Translations under genes and position numbers: made by a program
Part shown: in pieces, positions 1 through 9,657 of the stretch
How positions within the stretch are numbered: position 1 is the first letter of the stretch
Layout of the letters: each line of letters starts with the position of its first letter
The notes under the pieces: model-generated
Database searches by the model: none
What the model was told of the DNA's origin: nothing
What the model saw: the letters and a program-made list of their open reading frames with translations, nothing else
From: Gnetum montanum
Lineage: Eukaryota; Streptophyta; Gnetopsida; Gnetales; Gnetaceae
NCBI GenBank assembly: GCA_015680685.1
Contig: MNCI01020837.1
Location: 10,056-46,031, forward strand
Reading direction: 5' to 3'
DNA: 35,976 nucleotides

Positions 1-259
1 GGCGTACACGCTGGGCGTAAACGCCGGGCGTAGAGACCGACGGATGTCCACTTGCTTCAATCCTTGCTCTCTGGTGTCATCTTCATGTTGCCATTGGAAA
101 TCCTGTCGTCGAGCGTGCCCCTGCCATACCCGGGCATGTACACTGAGCTGGGCGTAGACGCTGGGCATGAACGCTGGGCGTAGACGCTGGGCGTAGACGC
201 TGGGCGTGAACGCTGGGCGTAGACGCTGGCACAACACTTAAGATTTTTGTGGTGTTTCA
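1..259 (-). repeat. GCGTA-rich segment, possible edge of element B's 3' LTR
   Basis: The segment carries degenerate GCGTAGACGCTGG units, densest at 150-232 with about 12-14 bp spacing, and a non-repetitive block around 45-125. It ends in a GTGGTGTTTCA string at 249-259 that is identical to the right edge of the three other LTRs (2767-2777, 19857-19867, 33764-33774). The 80 bp normally preceding that string in the other LTRs is not recognisable, and no polypurine tract follows at 260. It is therefore either a diverged or recombined LTR end, or another repeat that shares the terminal motif. Confidence 0.4.
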
Positions 260-750
260 ATGACCCATTGGACATTTCCTGTTTAGCATCATAGTGGATG
301 GTGCTTTGCCAGTTTCTAGTCTTAGCAGACCGTGAAGAGGCAAACCAGTTTATAGTCTTAGCAGAGTTTGGTGAATGCAACTGTGATAGTTTACTGTCGT
401 GCCAGATGGGTGCTAGTTTATTATCTTTGCGGACACTCTATGGTATCAGTTTATCATCATGATACCAGGACGAGCTATGGTATTAGTTTACCGTCATGAT
501 GCTAGGACGAGCTGTGGTATCATTTTTAAGTCATGATGCCAGGACTATTCTATAGTATCAATTTACTATCATGATTCCAGGATGAGCTGTGGTATCATTT
601 TACCATCATGATACCAGGACAAGCTGTGGTATCAATTTTAAGTCATGATGCCAAGACTCTTCTATGGTATGAGTTTACCGTCATGATTCCAGGACGAGCT
701 GTGGTATCAGTTTACCGTCATGATGCCAGGATGAGCACATACTTGAATCT
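260..750 (-). repeat. 3' UTR tandem array of element B (ATGGTATCAGTTTACCGTCATGA units)
   Basis: From about 260 to 420 the sequence matches 3880-4030 of element A, including units based on CCAGTTTATAGTCTTAGCAG. From about 425 to 745 are roughly eight irregular units of 36-40 bp, each reading roughly GTATCAGTTTACCGTCATGA followed by TTCCAGGACGAGCT. The array follows the integrase stop at 755, so it is the transcribed but untranslated 3' end of the retroelement. Single-base drift between units and mixed TTTACC and TTTTAA versions argue for old local duplication. Confidence 0.8.
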
Positions 751-754
751 ATGT

Positions 755-2013
755 TCAAATGTGGAACAATTTCAAGAACGAGTGATTGGTCAGATTTGCA
801 AGCTCATTTCCTTCCATGTCATCTAACTTGAATGCTTCGTTGTCGTATGCTTTGATGACCAAGTAGGGCCCTTCCCAGTTGGCTGAGAATTTGTCCGGGT
901 GTTCCCGAATGGTCTTGAGTACAAGATTGCCTTCCTTGATAGGATGCTTATGAACATTGTGCTGATGGCGTTGTCGTTGTCTTTTTTACTACCATTCGAT
1001 CTGATCAAGTGCACATATGCGTTCCTCCTCCACTAAGTCTAGGTCAATGATGCGTAGGTCATTGTTTTGCCCTTTGTTGAGGAGTTCAAAGAGTGTGATC
1101 CTTAAAGATGGTACCTATAATTCCAAGGGAAAAATAGCTTCTAAACCATAAACTAAGCTATATGGCATTTTACCTGTCAAAGTTTGATGCGTAGTGCGAT
1201 ATGCCCACAGTGTGTATACCAGCTACTCATGCCATCTTTTCTTGTTTTGGGTAAGCATATTTTTGAGCACTATAATGATGGTTTTCTTTGTGGCCTCTAC
1301 TTGCCCATTGCTCTAAGGATAGTAAGGGGATGAAAATGAGTTTCTAATCCCCAGATTTTCACAAAAAGTTTTGGTTTCGATACTGCTGAATTGTGGCCCA
1401 TTATCAGTGATGATGATCATAGGGATGCCAAAACGGGTTACAATGTTCTTAAGAATGAAGTTGCATATGTGTCTAGATGTGGTTCTTTGAAGGGGAACAG
1501 CTTCTACCCACTTCGTGAAATACTCTATCGCAGTTATGATGAAGCTATGCCCTGCAGAAGATGAGGGTGTTATTGGTCCGATAAGGTCCAAACCCCACTT
1601 TTGGAAGGGCCATGTGATTTGCGTTGTATGCAACTCATTTGGTGGGACATGGATTAGATTACTATGTCTTTGATAGGTAATGCATGTTTTAGCGTTGAAG
1701 AGATAGTCATACTCCATATGTGGCCAATAATAGCCTAACCATCTTATTTTTGTTGCCATTTCTTTAGGTGCTATATGTCCTCCGCATAATCTGTCATGTA
1801 CTTGCTCAACGATGGTTTGGGCATCGGTGCTACTAACGCATGTTAGCAAAATGCCTTCATAGGATCGACGACACAATGTGTCCCTTACTAGTGCATATTG
1901 CCGAGAACGCTTTCGTACCGCATCGTTTTGTGCATTTGTTAACTATTGTGGTGTTTCACTACGTAGAAGGTACTCTTTTATGTTGTCATACCATTCTATC
2001 GCGTGTGTTGTAC
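755..2013 (-). pseudogene. Integrase region of element B (decayed)
   Basis: Minus-strand DDE integrase of a Ty3/gypsy element, which inserts the cDNA into the host chromosome. Visible in order are the tail of the RNase H/integrase linker (2013-1880), a His-His zinc-binding segment (HDRLCGGH), a second half reading TCITYQ where the last cysteine of CxxC is replaced by Tyr, the first catalytic Asp in KWGLDLIGP, the second in ITDNGPQF, the catalytic Glu in NGQVEATKK just beyond an in-frame TAG at about 1313, and a C-terminal GPYLV (GPY/F) module at about 860-880. It ends in TGA at 755-757. Several frameshifts and stops make it non-functional. Its right edge at 2013-2017 joins abruptly to the LTR of element A, with about 230 bp of RNase H/linker missing relative to A. 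Confidence 0.82.
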
Positions 2014-2777
2014 GAACCTCGATCTCATGAAAAATCAGGGGTTTTATACAGGTTTTGACGTTAGATATGGGTTGGATGACACAGGGCGCGTTGACCAAGT
2101 GCGAAAGAATAAAATTTACAAGTGTACATGTTACATTTGCTAGACGTATACGCTGGGCATATACGCTGTATCAGGTGGGCGTATACGCTGTGGATGTTGG
2201 GTGTATACGTTGGGTGTATTAGGTGTATACGCTGAGCGTATACGCTGTGGACGCTGGCGTATACGCTGGATGTTCTGGGTGTATACGTTGTCTGCCAGGT
2301 GTATATGCTGGGCGTATATGCTGATGATTGCTCTGCTCGTGTAAGTTGTTGCCTTGTACCAAACCTTGCCCTGCAATGTTGTTTCCATACCGTCTTTGAG
2401 GATTACATGCTAGGCGTATACATCAGTTGTACCTACTGAACATACATGTGAGGTGTCTACGCTGGGCGTATATGCTGTGAATGCAACTTGGGGCGTATAC
2501 GCTGGGCGTATATGCTGAGAACATCAGGCATAAACCCTGGGCATATTCACTGAAAACACATAGCTAGTGTACACTAAGTATTTCAAGCTCTGAAGTTGCT
2601 AGGTTTGATAGCAGATGTCGTCGTCGTCTGTGGGTCCCTAGGACATGCTTCTTGTTGAGTTCGACTCCACTTGAAGTTGTCGATAGGGTCTTCAAGCTTC
2701 AACCATGCTGAGGAATGTCATGACTTTTCCCAATTCTTGTTGGAGAAGTACTAAGCTCAAAATTTTGTGGTGTTTCA
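2014..2777 (-). repeat. 3' LTR of element A, truncated at its 3' (left) end
   Basis: It aligns with 19163-19867 of the 5' LTR through most of its length and ends on the right in TGTTTCA (start of the LTR as TGAAACA on the minus strand). About 570 bp present in the 5' LTR (18597-19165) are missing, so only U3 and the promoter remain. Between about 2140 and 2570 U3 carries palindromic GCGTATACGC units, perfect at 2179-2188, 2236-2245 and 2257-2266, with single-base variants elsewhere. The left junction at about 2013 lies directly against integrase-linker sequence. Confidence 0.8.
2042..2048 (-). promoter_or_regulatory. LTR TATA box (3' LTR of A)
   Basis: The minus strand reads TATAAAA. The same motif occurs at the matching place in the other two LTRs (19191-19197 and 32994-33000). 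The LTR copy stops about 28 bp downstream of this box. Confidence 0.55.
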
Positions 2778-2781
2778 TTGG

Positions 2782-2793
2782 CCCCTCTTTTTT
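2782..2793 (-). other. Polypurine tract of element A
   Basis: The minus strand reads AAAAAAGAGGGG and then CCAA directly before the LTR start TGAAACACC. A purine run at this place primes plus-strand DNA synthesis in LTR retroelements, and this fixes 2777 as the inner edge of the 3' LTR. Confidence 0.75.
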
Positions 2794-3880
2794 GACGCTT
2801 GGAGGAATTGACCCGAGAAGCGTCGACAAAGAAGTGCAAAACACCACAAGCAACTTGATCAAGACTTCGTCCTTTGTCGCGTGACTAGATATCATTGCAC
2901 CATGTTCAATAGTACATAGGATTAGAGAAGTAAAACTTGTAGCTGAGTAGGGATGTGGAGATTGGGAACTGATTAAGGGATTGTACTTGGTAATGGGGAT
3001 GCTTTGGTGTGTATCATGCTGATCCGTGTCAATGGCCATTATTTAGTAGACTTAGAATCAAGGCATGCGATGCGTGTCCTTTGGCAGAACAAGACTCTTG
3101 TTAGTGTCAAAGAGGTCTTGTTGGTGAGACCAAAGCCATGTGATGATGTGTTGCATTCTTTGGAGGAACAGGGCCCTTGTTTAGTGTTTTAGGGGGAAGC
3201 CTGTTGGAGGAGAGCCAAAACCATGCAATGGGATGTCACTCGATTATTTTAGACATGAGCACGTGCTCTTGAGGCAACTACCATCCCATCTTATGTTTTA
3301 TATGGGAAGGGACGCTTTTTTTTGGAAGAATCTTTATTTTGATCTTGTACTCAAGCTCAAGTGTTGTGTTGTGTGTCGTAACTACTTAGAGGTGTTATAG
3401 TGCACAATAGTGTACTCAGAGTTTTGAGTGTGCTAGGTGTATCAGAGGTGTGGCTGAGTGGAGTATGTCGATGAATAGATAGGAAATGTACTGGGGAGTG
3501 GGGACATACTAGTAAATGGTTTGATTTAGTCTTGCCACATGTGCTATGAACAACGTCTCACCTTACTACTTATAACAAAGTGCATTCATGTACGAATGCC
3601 TTTGAGTGTCATCCTACAAACACAACTCTGAGAAGACAAGAAAACCATGAGTGAATAAGCAAGCTTAGACTTAAAATAGCTACTGATGAAATGAAGGCAT
3701 CGGATGAGAGTTCAAACACTATATATGAATGACGACAATGTTGGTAGGATCCACATATGGCAAATGATGCAACGATTCTAATGAAGTTTGAATGTAGCCA
3801 TGGATTGAAGCAACAAAGATGAACTTGCCAGTTTATAGTCTTAGCAGACTATCATGGGTTAGTTTTATGTCATTACCTAT
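2794..3880 (-). other. 3' untranslated segment of element A with no recognisable gene
   Basis: About 1.1 kb lie between the polypurine tract and the tandem arrays. Only short open frames occur (for example 3004-3192 and 2692-3039), and none resembles a known protein or has a partner elsewhere in the window. The corresponding part of element B goes straight from 259 to the array, so this segment was either lost from B or gained by A. Ogre/Tat elements often have long 3' untranslated regions, so the inference is non-coding element sequence. Confidence 0.5.
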
Positions 3881-4465
3881 TGGACATTGCCCGTTTAGCG
3901 TCGTGGTAGACGGTACACTGCCAGTTTCCAGTCTTGGCGGACCATGAAAAGGCAAACCAGTTTATAGTCTTAGCGGACTCTAGCAAGTGAGACTGTGGCA
4001 GTTTACTATCATACTAGATGGGTGCTAGTTTATTGTCATTACAAACACTGTGTGGTATCAGTTTATCGTCATGATGCTAGGATGAACTATGGTATCAGTT
4101 TTAAGTCATGATTCCAGGATTGCTCTATGGTATTAGTTTACCATCATGATTCCAGCATGAGTTATGGTATCAGTTTACCGTCATGATTCTAGGACGAGCT
4201 ATGGTATCAGTTTACCGTCATGATTCTAGGACGAGCTGTGGTATCAGTTTACTGTCATGATTCCAGGACAAACTATGGTATCAGTTTTAAGTCATGATTC
4301 TAGGACTGTTCTATGGTATCAGTTTACCGTCATGATTCCAGGACGAGCTATGGTATCAGTTTCTAGTCGTGATGTCAGGACTCTTCTATGGTATCAGTTT
4401 ACCGTCATGATTCCAGGATGAGTTGTGGTATCAGTTTACTATCATGATGCTAGGAATCACACGTA
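3830..4465 (-). repeat. 3' UTR tandem array of element A
   Basis: The same repeat family as 260-750. CCAGTTTATAGTCTTAGC units lie at about 3830-4000, followed from about 4040 to 4445 by about ten units of 36-40 bp built on GGTATCAGTTTACCGTCATGA plus TTCCAGGACGAGCT. It starts 13 bp after the integrase stop at 4478. Confidence 0.82.
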
Positions 4466-4477
4466 CCTAACTTGTAC

Positions 4478-5896
4478 TTAAATATAGAACAGTTTTAGGA
4501 ACAAGTGATTAGTAGGATTTGTAAGCTCATGCCCTTCCATATCAGCTAACTTGAATGCTCCATTATCATATGATTTGGTGACCAAGTAAGGCCCTTCCTA
4601 GTTGGCTGAGAATTTGTCCGAGTGTTCCTGAATGGCCTTAAGTACAAGGTTACCTTCTTTGATGGGGCACTTATGAATATCGTGCCAATGGCATTGTCAT
4701 TACTATTTTTGGTACCATTCAATCTAATCAAGTACACGTATGTATTCCTCCTCCACCGAATCTAAGTCAATGATGCGTAGATCACTATTTTGCTCTTCGT
4801 CCAGGAGTCCAGAGAGTGTGATCCTTAAAGATGGTACCTGCAATTCCAAAGGTAAAACAACTTCTAAATCGTAAACAAGGCTATATGGCATTTTACCTGT
4901 TGAAGTTCGATGTGTCGTGCAGTATGCCCATAATGCATATACCAATTGTTCGTGCCATCTTCTCTTGCTTTGGGTAAGCATCTTTTTCAGTATTATGATG
5001 ATGGTTTTGTTTGTTGCCTCTGCTTGCCCATTGCTCTGAGGGTAGTAAGGGGATGAAAATGAGTTTTTGATCCCGAGACTTTTGCAAAAGGTTTTGGTTT
5101 CAGCACTGCTAAGTTGTGGCCCGTTGTCAGTGATGATGGTCATAGGGATGCCAAAACGGGTCACAATGTTTTTGAGAATGAAGTTGCACACGTGTTTAGA
5201 TGTAGTCTTTCGAAGGGGTACAGGTTCTACCCACTTCATGAAATATTTTGTTACGGTTATGATGAAACTATGCCCTACAGAAGATGAGGGTGTTATTGGA
5301 CTGATAAGGTCCAACCCCCACTTCTGAAAGTGCCATGTGATGTGCGCTATATGCAACTCATTTGGTGGGACATGGATTAGATTACTATGTATTTGACAAG
5401 TACTGCATGTTTTAACCTTGGAGAGATAATCATACTCTATGTGTGGCCAATAATAGCCTAGACGTCTTATCTTTGTTGCCATTGCTTTTGGTGCTATGTG
5501 TCCTCCGCATAGTCCGTCATGTACTTATTCAACGATGGTTTGGGCATCAGTACTACTAACGCATGTTAGCAATATGCCTTCGTAGGATCGATGACACAAC
5601 GTGTCCCCTACTAGTGTGTACTGCCTAGAACACTTTCGTACCACATATTTTTGGGCATTCGTTAAGTATTGCGGTGTTTCGCCATGTAGAAGGTACTCTT
5701 TTATATCGTCATACCATTCTATCGCATGTGTTGTACTAATGGATGCAATTGGAAATGTATCAGGAGTATCGGTTATTGGTTTGGCACAATTGACTATGGA
5801 GCTTGGTAATGTATGAAACATGTCAGGCGATATGTTTAATGCCAAGATAGCCAGTGCATCTGCGATGGTATTGTCACTTCTAGAGACGTGTTGCAC
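4478..5896 (-). pseudogene. Integrase of element A
   Basis: Minus-strand gypsy integrase with recognisable landmarks. The RNase H/integrase linker is at 5896-5530, a His-His zinc motif (HDGLCGGH) follows an in-frame TAA near 5526, and the Cys pair CSTCQ completes HHCC. The DDE triad appears as WGLDLISP (first Asp), ITDNGPQL (second Asp) and NGQAEATNK (Glu). The C-terminal GPYLV module lies at about 4590-4610 and the protein ends at TAA 4478-4480. The main open part is 5482-4724. Past 4740 the frame is broken by TAG/TGA codons that replace Gln/Trp codons. With the catalytic triad intact but the frame broken, it is a decayed copy of a once-active enzyme. Confidence 0.88.
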
Positions 5897-6795
5897 ATCG
5901 ATGTTTTCGAATCACCTCATTAAGTGTTTTGCCAAGTCACAGTATGGTTGTAAATGTTTCGCTTTGCATGTATAAATATCCGTGATTTGGTTTAAAACCA
6001 GTTGTGAGTCTCCTCTAACCACTAGTCGTGTGATGTCTGAAGCCAGTGCTACCGCAAGACCTCTAAGGAGACCTTTGTACTCTGCTATGTTGTTAGTACA
6101 GTGAAAGTTGAAACGATAAGCAAAGGGTTTGATCTCCTTGGAGGGATAGGTGATGACAGCGGTAGCGCTTCCCCCTCGAGAGGTGGATGCTCCATCAAAG
6201 TTTAGAATGGCATCATAGTCATTGGGTACTATGTCTATTGTGCTTATATTTTCATCCGGGAATTCTGGCTCTATCGTTGCTTGATCGTGTGTTGGTGACG
6301 TGGCCATTTGATTTGCTATGGCTTAACCCTTAACTGATGATTGTGTTATGTAATGTAGGTCAAACTCAGCTATCATGGCTTTCCAATGAGCTATTCGACT
6401 TGTCTCGTAAATGTTTCCTGTGATGGCTCTAAGCACATTATCCTTGCAGATTATGTTAACTTGGTTACGGAAGAGGTAATGTCGTCATTTCTTTAGAGAA
6501 AAGACCAGGGCTAAACATGACCTCTCCACCTCATTATACCTTTTTTCATGGGCAACTAATGCATGGCTTAAGTAATAGAAAAGGACTTCGGTTCCATCAT
6601 TTTGTTTCTGGCAAAGCATAGACGCTATTGACGAATCCGAAGTGGCGAGGTAGATGTAAAATGGTTTATCATTTTGAGGTGGATAAACCGTGGGTAGTTT
6701 GGCAAGTGTCGTTTTAATATTATCAAATGCTTCTTGGCACTGGGGAGTCCATTCAAAATGGACATTCTTGCGTAACAAGTGATTCATAGGTTTTA
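5897..6795 (-). pseudogene. Dual RNase H of element A (gypsy-type plus archaeal-type)
   Basis: The first domain (about 6795-6440) contains FEWTPQCQEAF, FYIYLATSDSSIASMLCQ and EKRYNEVERSCLALVFSLKK, typical of the RNase H that follows gypsy RT. The second (6230-5912) contains FDGAST, NIAEYKGL and RGDSQLVLNQ, supplying the Asp, Glu and Asp of an archaeal-type RNase H. That second domain is diagnostic of the plant Tat lineage. The frame is cut by TGA at a former Trp (KKW to KK-stop, about 6482) and TAA at a former Gln (about 6325). RNase H removes the RNA strand during reverse transcription. Element B retains the two interrupted codons as Trp and Gln, which confirms that these are decay. Confidence 0.88.
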
Positions 6796-7630
6796 ATTTG
6801 TTTGTTAGTTTTTCTATGAACCTTCTGATGAACTGTAATCTACCTTGTAGACCTCAAAGTTCGATAAGGTTGCCAGGTGGTTTTAAGTTTGTTATGGTCT
6901 TAACTTTATTGGGGTCTACTTGTATCCCTGCTTTTGAGGCTATGAATCCAAGAACTTTTCCTATTTTGACGCCGAAGACGCATTTCTTTGGGTTGCAACG
7001 TTTAGATCCTAGAAGTTAATGCATAAGCGAATACTTCTGTTCTTTTTTGGGACAATAACCATGTTGGATACCCAATCAGTGTAATCGACAACCCGAATGA
7101 AACTAGCTTGATAAAGTTTGGTGATCTCATTGCGAACTACCAATGCCCCTTCAGGTTTAACCTTTCGTGCTTTTTGCTTCACTGACCTCAATTTTGGATC
7201 AAGGATAATATTATGCTGGATGATTCTAGGGTCCAATCTAGGCATGTCGGTGTATGACCAAGCGAATGCCTTTATGTTGTCCCTAAGTACATTCTCTAGG
7301 TATTTGGATAGTTGGGGTTGCAGTAATGTACTTAGTTTTAATATTTTAATTTCTCCATCAGGCATGGTGATGGGGGTTTCGGTCAACAGGTCTTCGATAA
7401 TGTTTTCGGCTTCTATGTCGAGGAGCTTTGTCATACCTTTGTAATTATCTATCGTTTGCTGTGTTGAGGCTATAACTACATCATCTGTTGATAAACTTAA
7501 GTGAATGAGATTTATGTCAATGTCCCTTGCGATCTTTCTGTGCAGCCCATCGATGATTAACAGTGTAGATAAATGCTGATAATCCATCAAGCTTGCTCCT
7601 GCCAATGAATAGAGAGTAGAATGAGCTAAC
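6796..7630 (-). pseudogene. Reverse transcriptase of element A, catalytic core deleted
   Basis: The N-terminal part (7630-7009) is open and shows the RT entry motifs: FAWSYTDMPRLDP, a basic stretch before LVVRNEITKLYQASFIRVV, SNMVIVPKKNRSIRLCINF. It then jumps at about 6992-6996 to the C-terminal part (LGF-like to MNHLLRKN). Alignment with element B shows that the equivalent of 20904-21270 (367 bp) is missing, removing the palm with FMDGFSGYNQI and the YVDD box. The start codon position that is ATG in B (21918-21920) is ATA here, followed by a TAA. Element A could therefore not supply its own RT. Confidence 0.88.
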
Positions 7631-7639
7631 AAGTATTAT

Positions 7640-7830
7640 TCTATGTTTTTTGGCAGCGTAAGTCATGTGTACATGCATGGTGGTGGTTTACCGTCACATC
7701 GGGACACGTGGCAGCTTAAGGCCATACTGGGCCATCATGGCAGTTTAAGGCCATACCGAGCCGTCATGGTAGTTTAAGGCCATACCAGGCCATCATGGCA
7801 GTTTAAGGCCATACAAGGCTGAATGTTTAT
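7640..7830. repeat. AGTTTAAGGCCATACCGGGCC array on the RT side of the passenger gene (element A)
   Basis: About five units of 27-30 bp lie at 7690-7820, each built on CAGTTTAAGGCCATAC followed by a GGGCCGTCATGG-like part. The array lies between the start of the RT frame and the passenger-gene promoter. The core AGTTTAAGGCCAT recurs beyond the other end of the passenger gene (13145-13235). Confidence 0.85.
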
Positions 7831-8035
7831 TGTAAAATTTGCACAGGAGAGTCTGTGCCAAAATGTTCGGTGTGGACTTCTGAGGTTGGTTTACAAGAGA
7901 ATGAGGATGTGGTAGTATTTATTTTGTTTTAAATATATATTTTTTTTATATTTTTGAACAAATTTTGAGAAAAATGAGTAAAAAGGCAAAAAAGAGGCAA
8001 ACCACAAGGCGGCAGCGGCGGTGGTGGTGGAGCGC

Positions 8036-8044
8036 TATATAAAG
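8036..8044 (+). promoter_or_regulatory. TATA box of passenger gene (A)
   Basis: TATATAAAG lies 313 bp upstream of the conserved ATG (8357). An aligned TATATATA occurs at 22373-22380 in element B, followed in both by a GGGCGTCATTTG string. Confidence 0.6.
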
Positions 8045-8089
8045 GGCAAGGGCGTCATTTGTTACCACGTTGAATTTTCAACAAGCATA

Positions 8090-8345
8090 GACATCGAGCG
8101 TAAATCCTAAGCGTAAGCGTATATCTTGAGCGTAAGCGTAAGTGTAAACAACCCGACGTAAGCGTAAACAACTAAACCCCAGCATAAATGCAGAGCGTAG
8201 AGGTCAAAGCGTTAGCGTAGACATCCCAACTCAGCGTGAGCATAGAGACTCCAACCTAGCATAGAGGCTCAGACCCCGGTGTAGAGGCTCAGTGTAGGCG
8301 TGAGCAATTTAGACCTTCAGCATAAACCTGTCAATCCTAGTGTAG
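8090..8345 (+). repeat. GCGTA-type degenerate repeats in passenger 5' UTR (A)
   Basis: Many AGCGTAAGCGTAAAC, AGCGTAGAGGC and GCATAGAG variants are spaced irregularly. The same word family fills LTR U3, the retroelement leader and passenger intron 1. Confidence 0.75.
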
Positions 8346-8519
8346 AGGATGCTGAGATGGGCAACGGCAAGGAAGTGGAAGACCAGGGGAGGAAGGGACC
8401 TGATCTGAAGTTCGTGGAGGAGAGCGAGGCCATGCTGCAGTGTCTACCTAGGCCGAGGGTTCCATCATGGCCTAGATCGTCACACAGGTAGGCTCTGATC
8501 CTGCCTCTATTAATTATTT

Positions 8520-9120
8520 TCATCTATACATGTTTCATAGCGTAGACAGTCTCGGTAGCATAGAGGGTTTCGGCGTATACGCCTGGCGTAGAGAGTTAGC
8601 ATAGAGGGTTTCTAGTGCGTAGAGCGTATACTGTTCTTAGCCTAAGTAGTTTGCAGCGTAATCTATTTTGTCAGTGCATAGCATAAATGATTCTACCACC
8701 ATGAAGTGTAGATTATTTTATCAACATATACGCTGACTATTTTTTACGGCGTCTAGCATAGACTATTTTCATAGTGTTTAGCGTAGATTGTTTACACAGT
8801 GTATACTGTTTATGCAATGTATACGCTGGAGGCTTTTACGGCGTATACACTGAGGGTTTTATGGCATATACGCTGCATGTGAATAGTTTGTTATTTTTCA
8901 GACGGTGTATAGCGTAGACCTATTTTCAGGGCGAGAACTATTTTCACAGCATAAACTAGTTTTACAGCGTATACACCCAGCATATATTTCGAGAGTAAAC
9001 AGTTTTGACAACGTATACGCTCAGCGTATACGCCAAGCGTAAATAGTTTTGACAGCGTATACACCGAGCATAAACATTTTTGACAGTGTATACGCTGAGC
9101 GTAAATAGTTAGTAGTTTTT
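8520..9120 (+). repeat. GCGTATACGC-type repeats filling passenger intron 1 (A)
   Basis: Intron 1 (8488-9207) consists mostly of units such as GCGTATACGC, AGCGTAGAC and GCGTAAATAG separated by T-rich words (TTTTCACAG, TTTTGACAG). Copy B intron 1 (22807-23591) has the same composition. The repeats stop before the 3' splice site. Confidence 0.8.
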
Positions 9121-9207
9121 CTAAGTGTTGGCCTATAATGTGAAATTTTGTTCTTCATCCCATTTTCATGCATGGCTAATTTATCGTGGCATTTTGGTTG
9201 ATTGCAG

Positions 9208-9657
9208 GGACACTGAACCTTTTCTCCTAGTAGTTGAGCTAGTGGGGGTACTGATGTGGTTTGGCCCCATTAAGGTGGATGATCCCACCCTTGATTTGAC
9301 TGTTGACGATAATGGGGTATGGTTCAGGGAAGGGGCATGTGAGTTCCTCACTTTCATCCTAGACAGGTTTAAAGTGATGTTTTGGTCGCATCTAAGTGAA
9401 CTGGTGGCATGGAGCATGCTTGAGGCCATGTTGCTGGGAGCCTCGGAGGGTGTCGTGGTCTTCGTGGAAGACATTGACGAGGGGTCACTTGTAACTAAGG
9501 ACGGTTCTTCCAGCGGGCCCAGGTCTACACACCCGTTAGCATGCGTGTGGGCCCAATTTCCGTGAGGGCATGATTATCTGAACAACACTCTATTTTTAGC
9601 TGCGCGCATGCACACGTTGTTCCAGAACCCTCCTGGCATGGTGTACCAGGTGGATAG
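9208..9657 (+). other. Exon 2 of passenger gene A: FCP1/CTD-phosphatase-like HAD domain without catalytic Asp
   Basis: The segment opens with FLLVVELVGVL, which aligns with the LLVLDLNG(V/L)L nucleophile loop of FCP1-like phosphatases. It continues with GVWFREGACEFLTFILDRFK and FWSHLSE, corresponding to the (R)PG..FL.fl..rF.v.vWSS region, then FVEDIDEGSL. The first catalytic Asp is replaced by Glu and the second position by Val. Copies B (VEPVG) and C (VELVG) share these changes, so phosphatase activity is unlikely in any of them. The TGA at about 9563 occurs in both A and B where an Arg CGA is plausible, while copy C reads through. The family assignment is from memory of motif spacing. Confidence 0.5.

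Larger units (their letters stand above)
7831..8356 (+). promoter_or_regulatory. Promoter and 5' UTR region of passenger gene (element A)
   Basis: An AT-rich stretch (about 7915-7980) and a GGCGG/GGTGG-rich stretch (8009-8030) precede a TATATAAAG box at 8036-8044. Downstream, from about 8090 to the ATG at 8357, is a leader full of AGCGTAAGCGTAAAC-like units. Element B has the same order (AT-rich, GGCGGTGGCGGCG, TATATATA, then the GCGTA-rich leader). Conservation in both copies supports a real promoter acting opposite to the retroelement. Confidence 0.65.

Noticed and set aside
425-745. CRISPR-like array
   Set aside because: The spacing is imperfect, whole units diverge including the supposed spacers, and the location is the 3' UTR of a plant retrotransposon.
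2140-2388. ORFs rich in VYAQ/IRPAYTP words in LTRs and leaders (also 33069-33537, 19071-19566, 57-380)
   Set aside because: They translate the GCGTATACGC repeats; frames are not conserved between homologous LTRs.
2778-3830. Possible extra gene downstream of integrase in A
   Set aside because: Only short frames; no start, codon pattern or similarity supports a gene.
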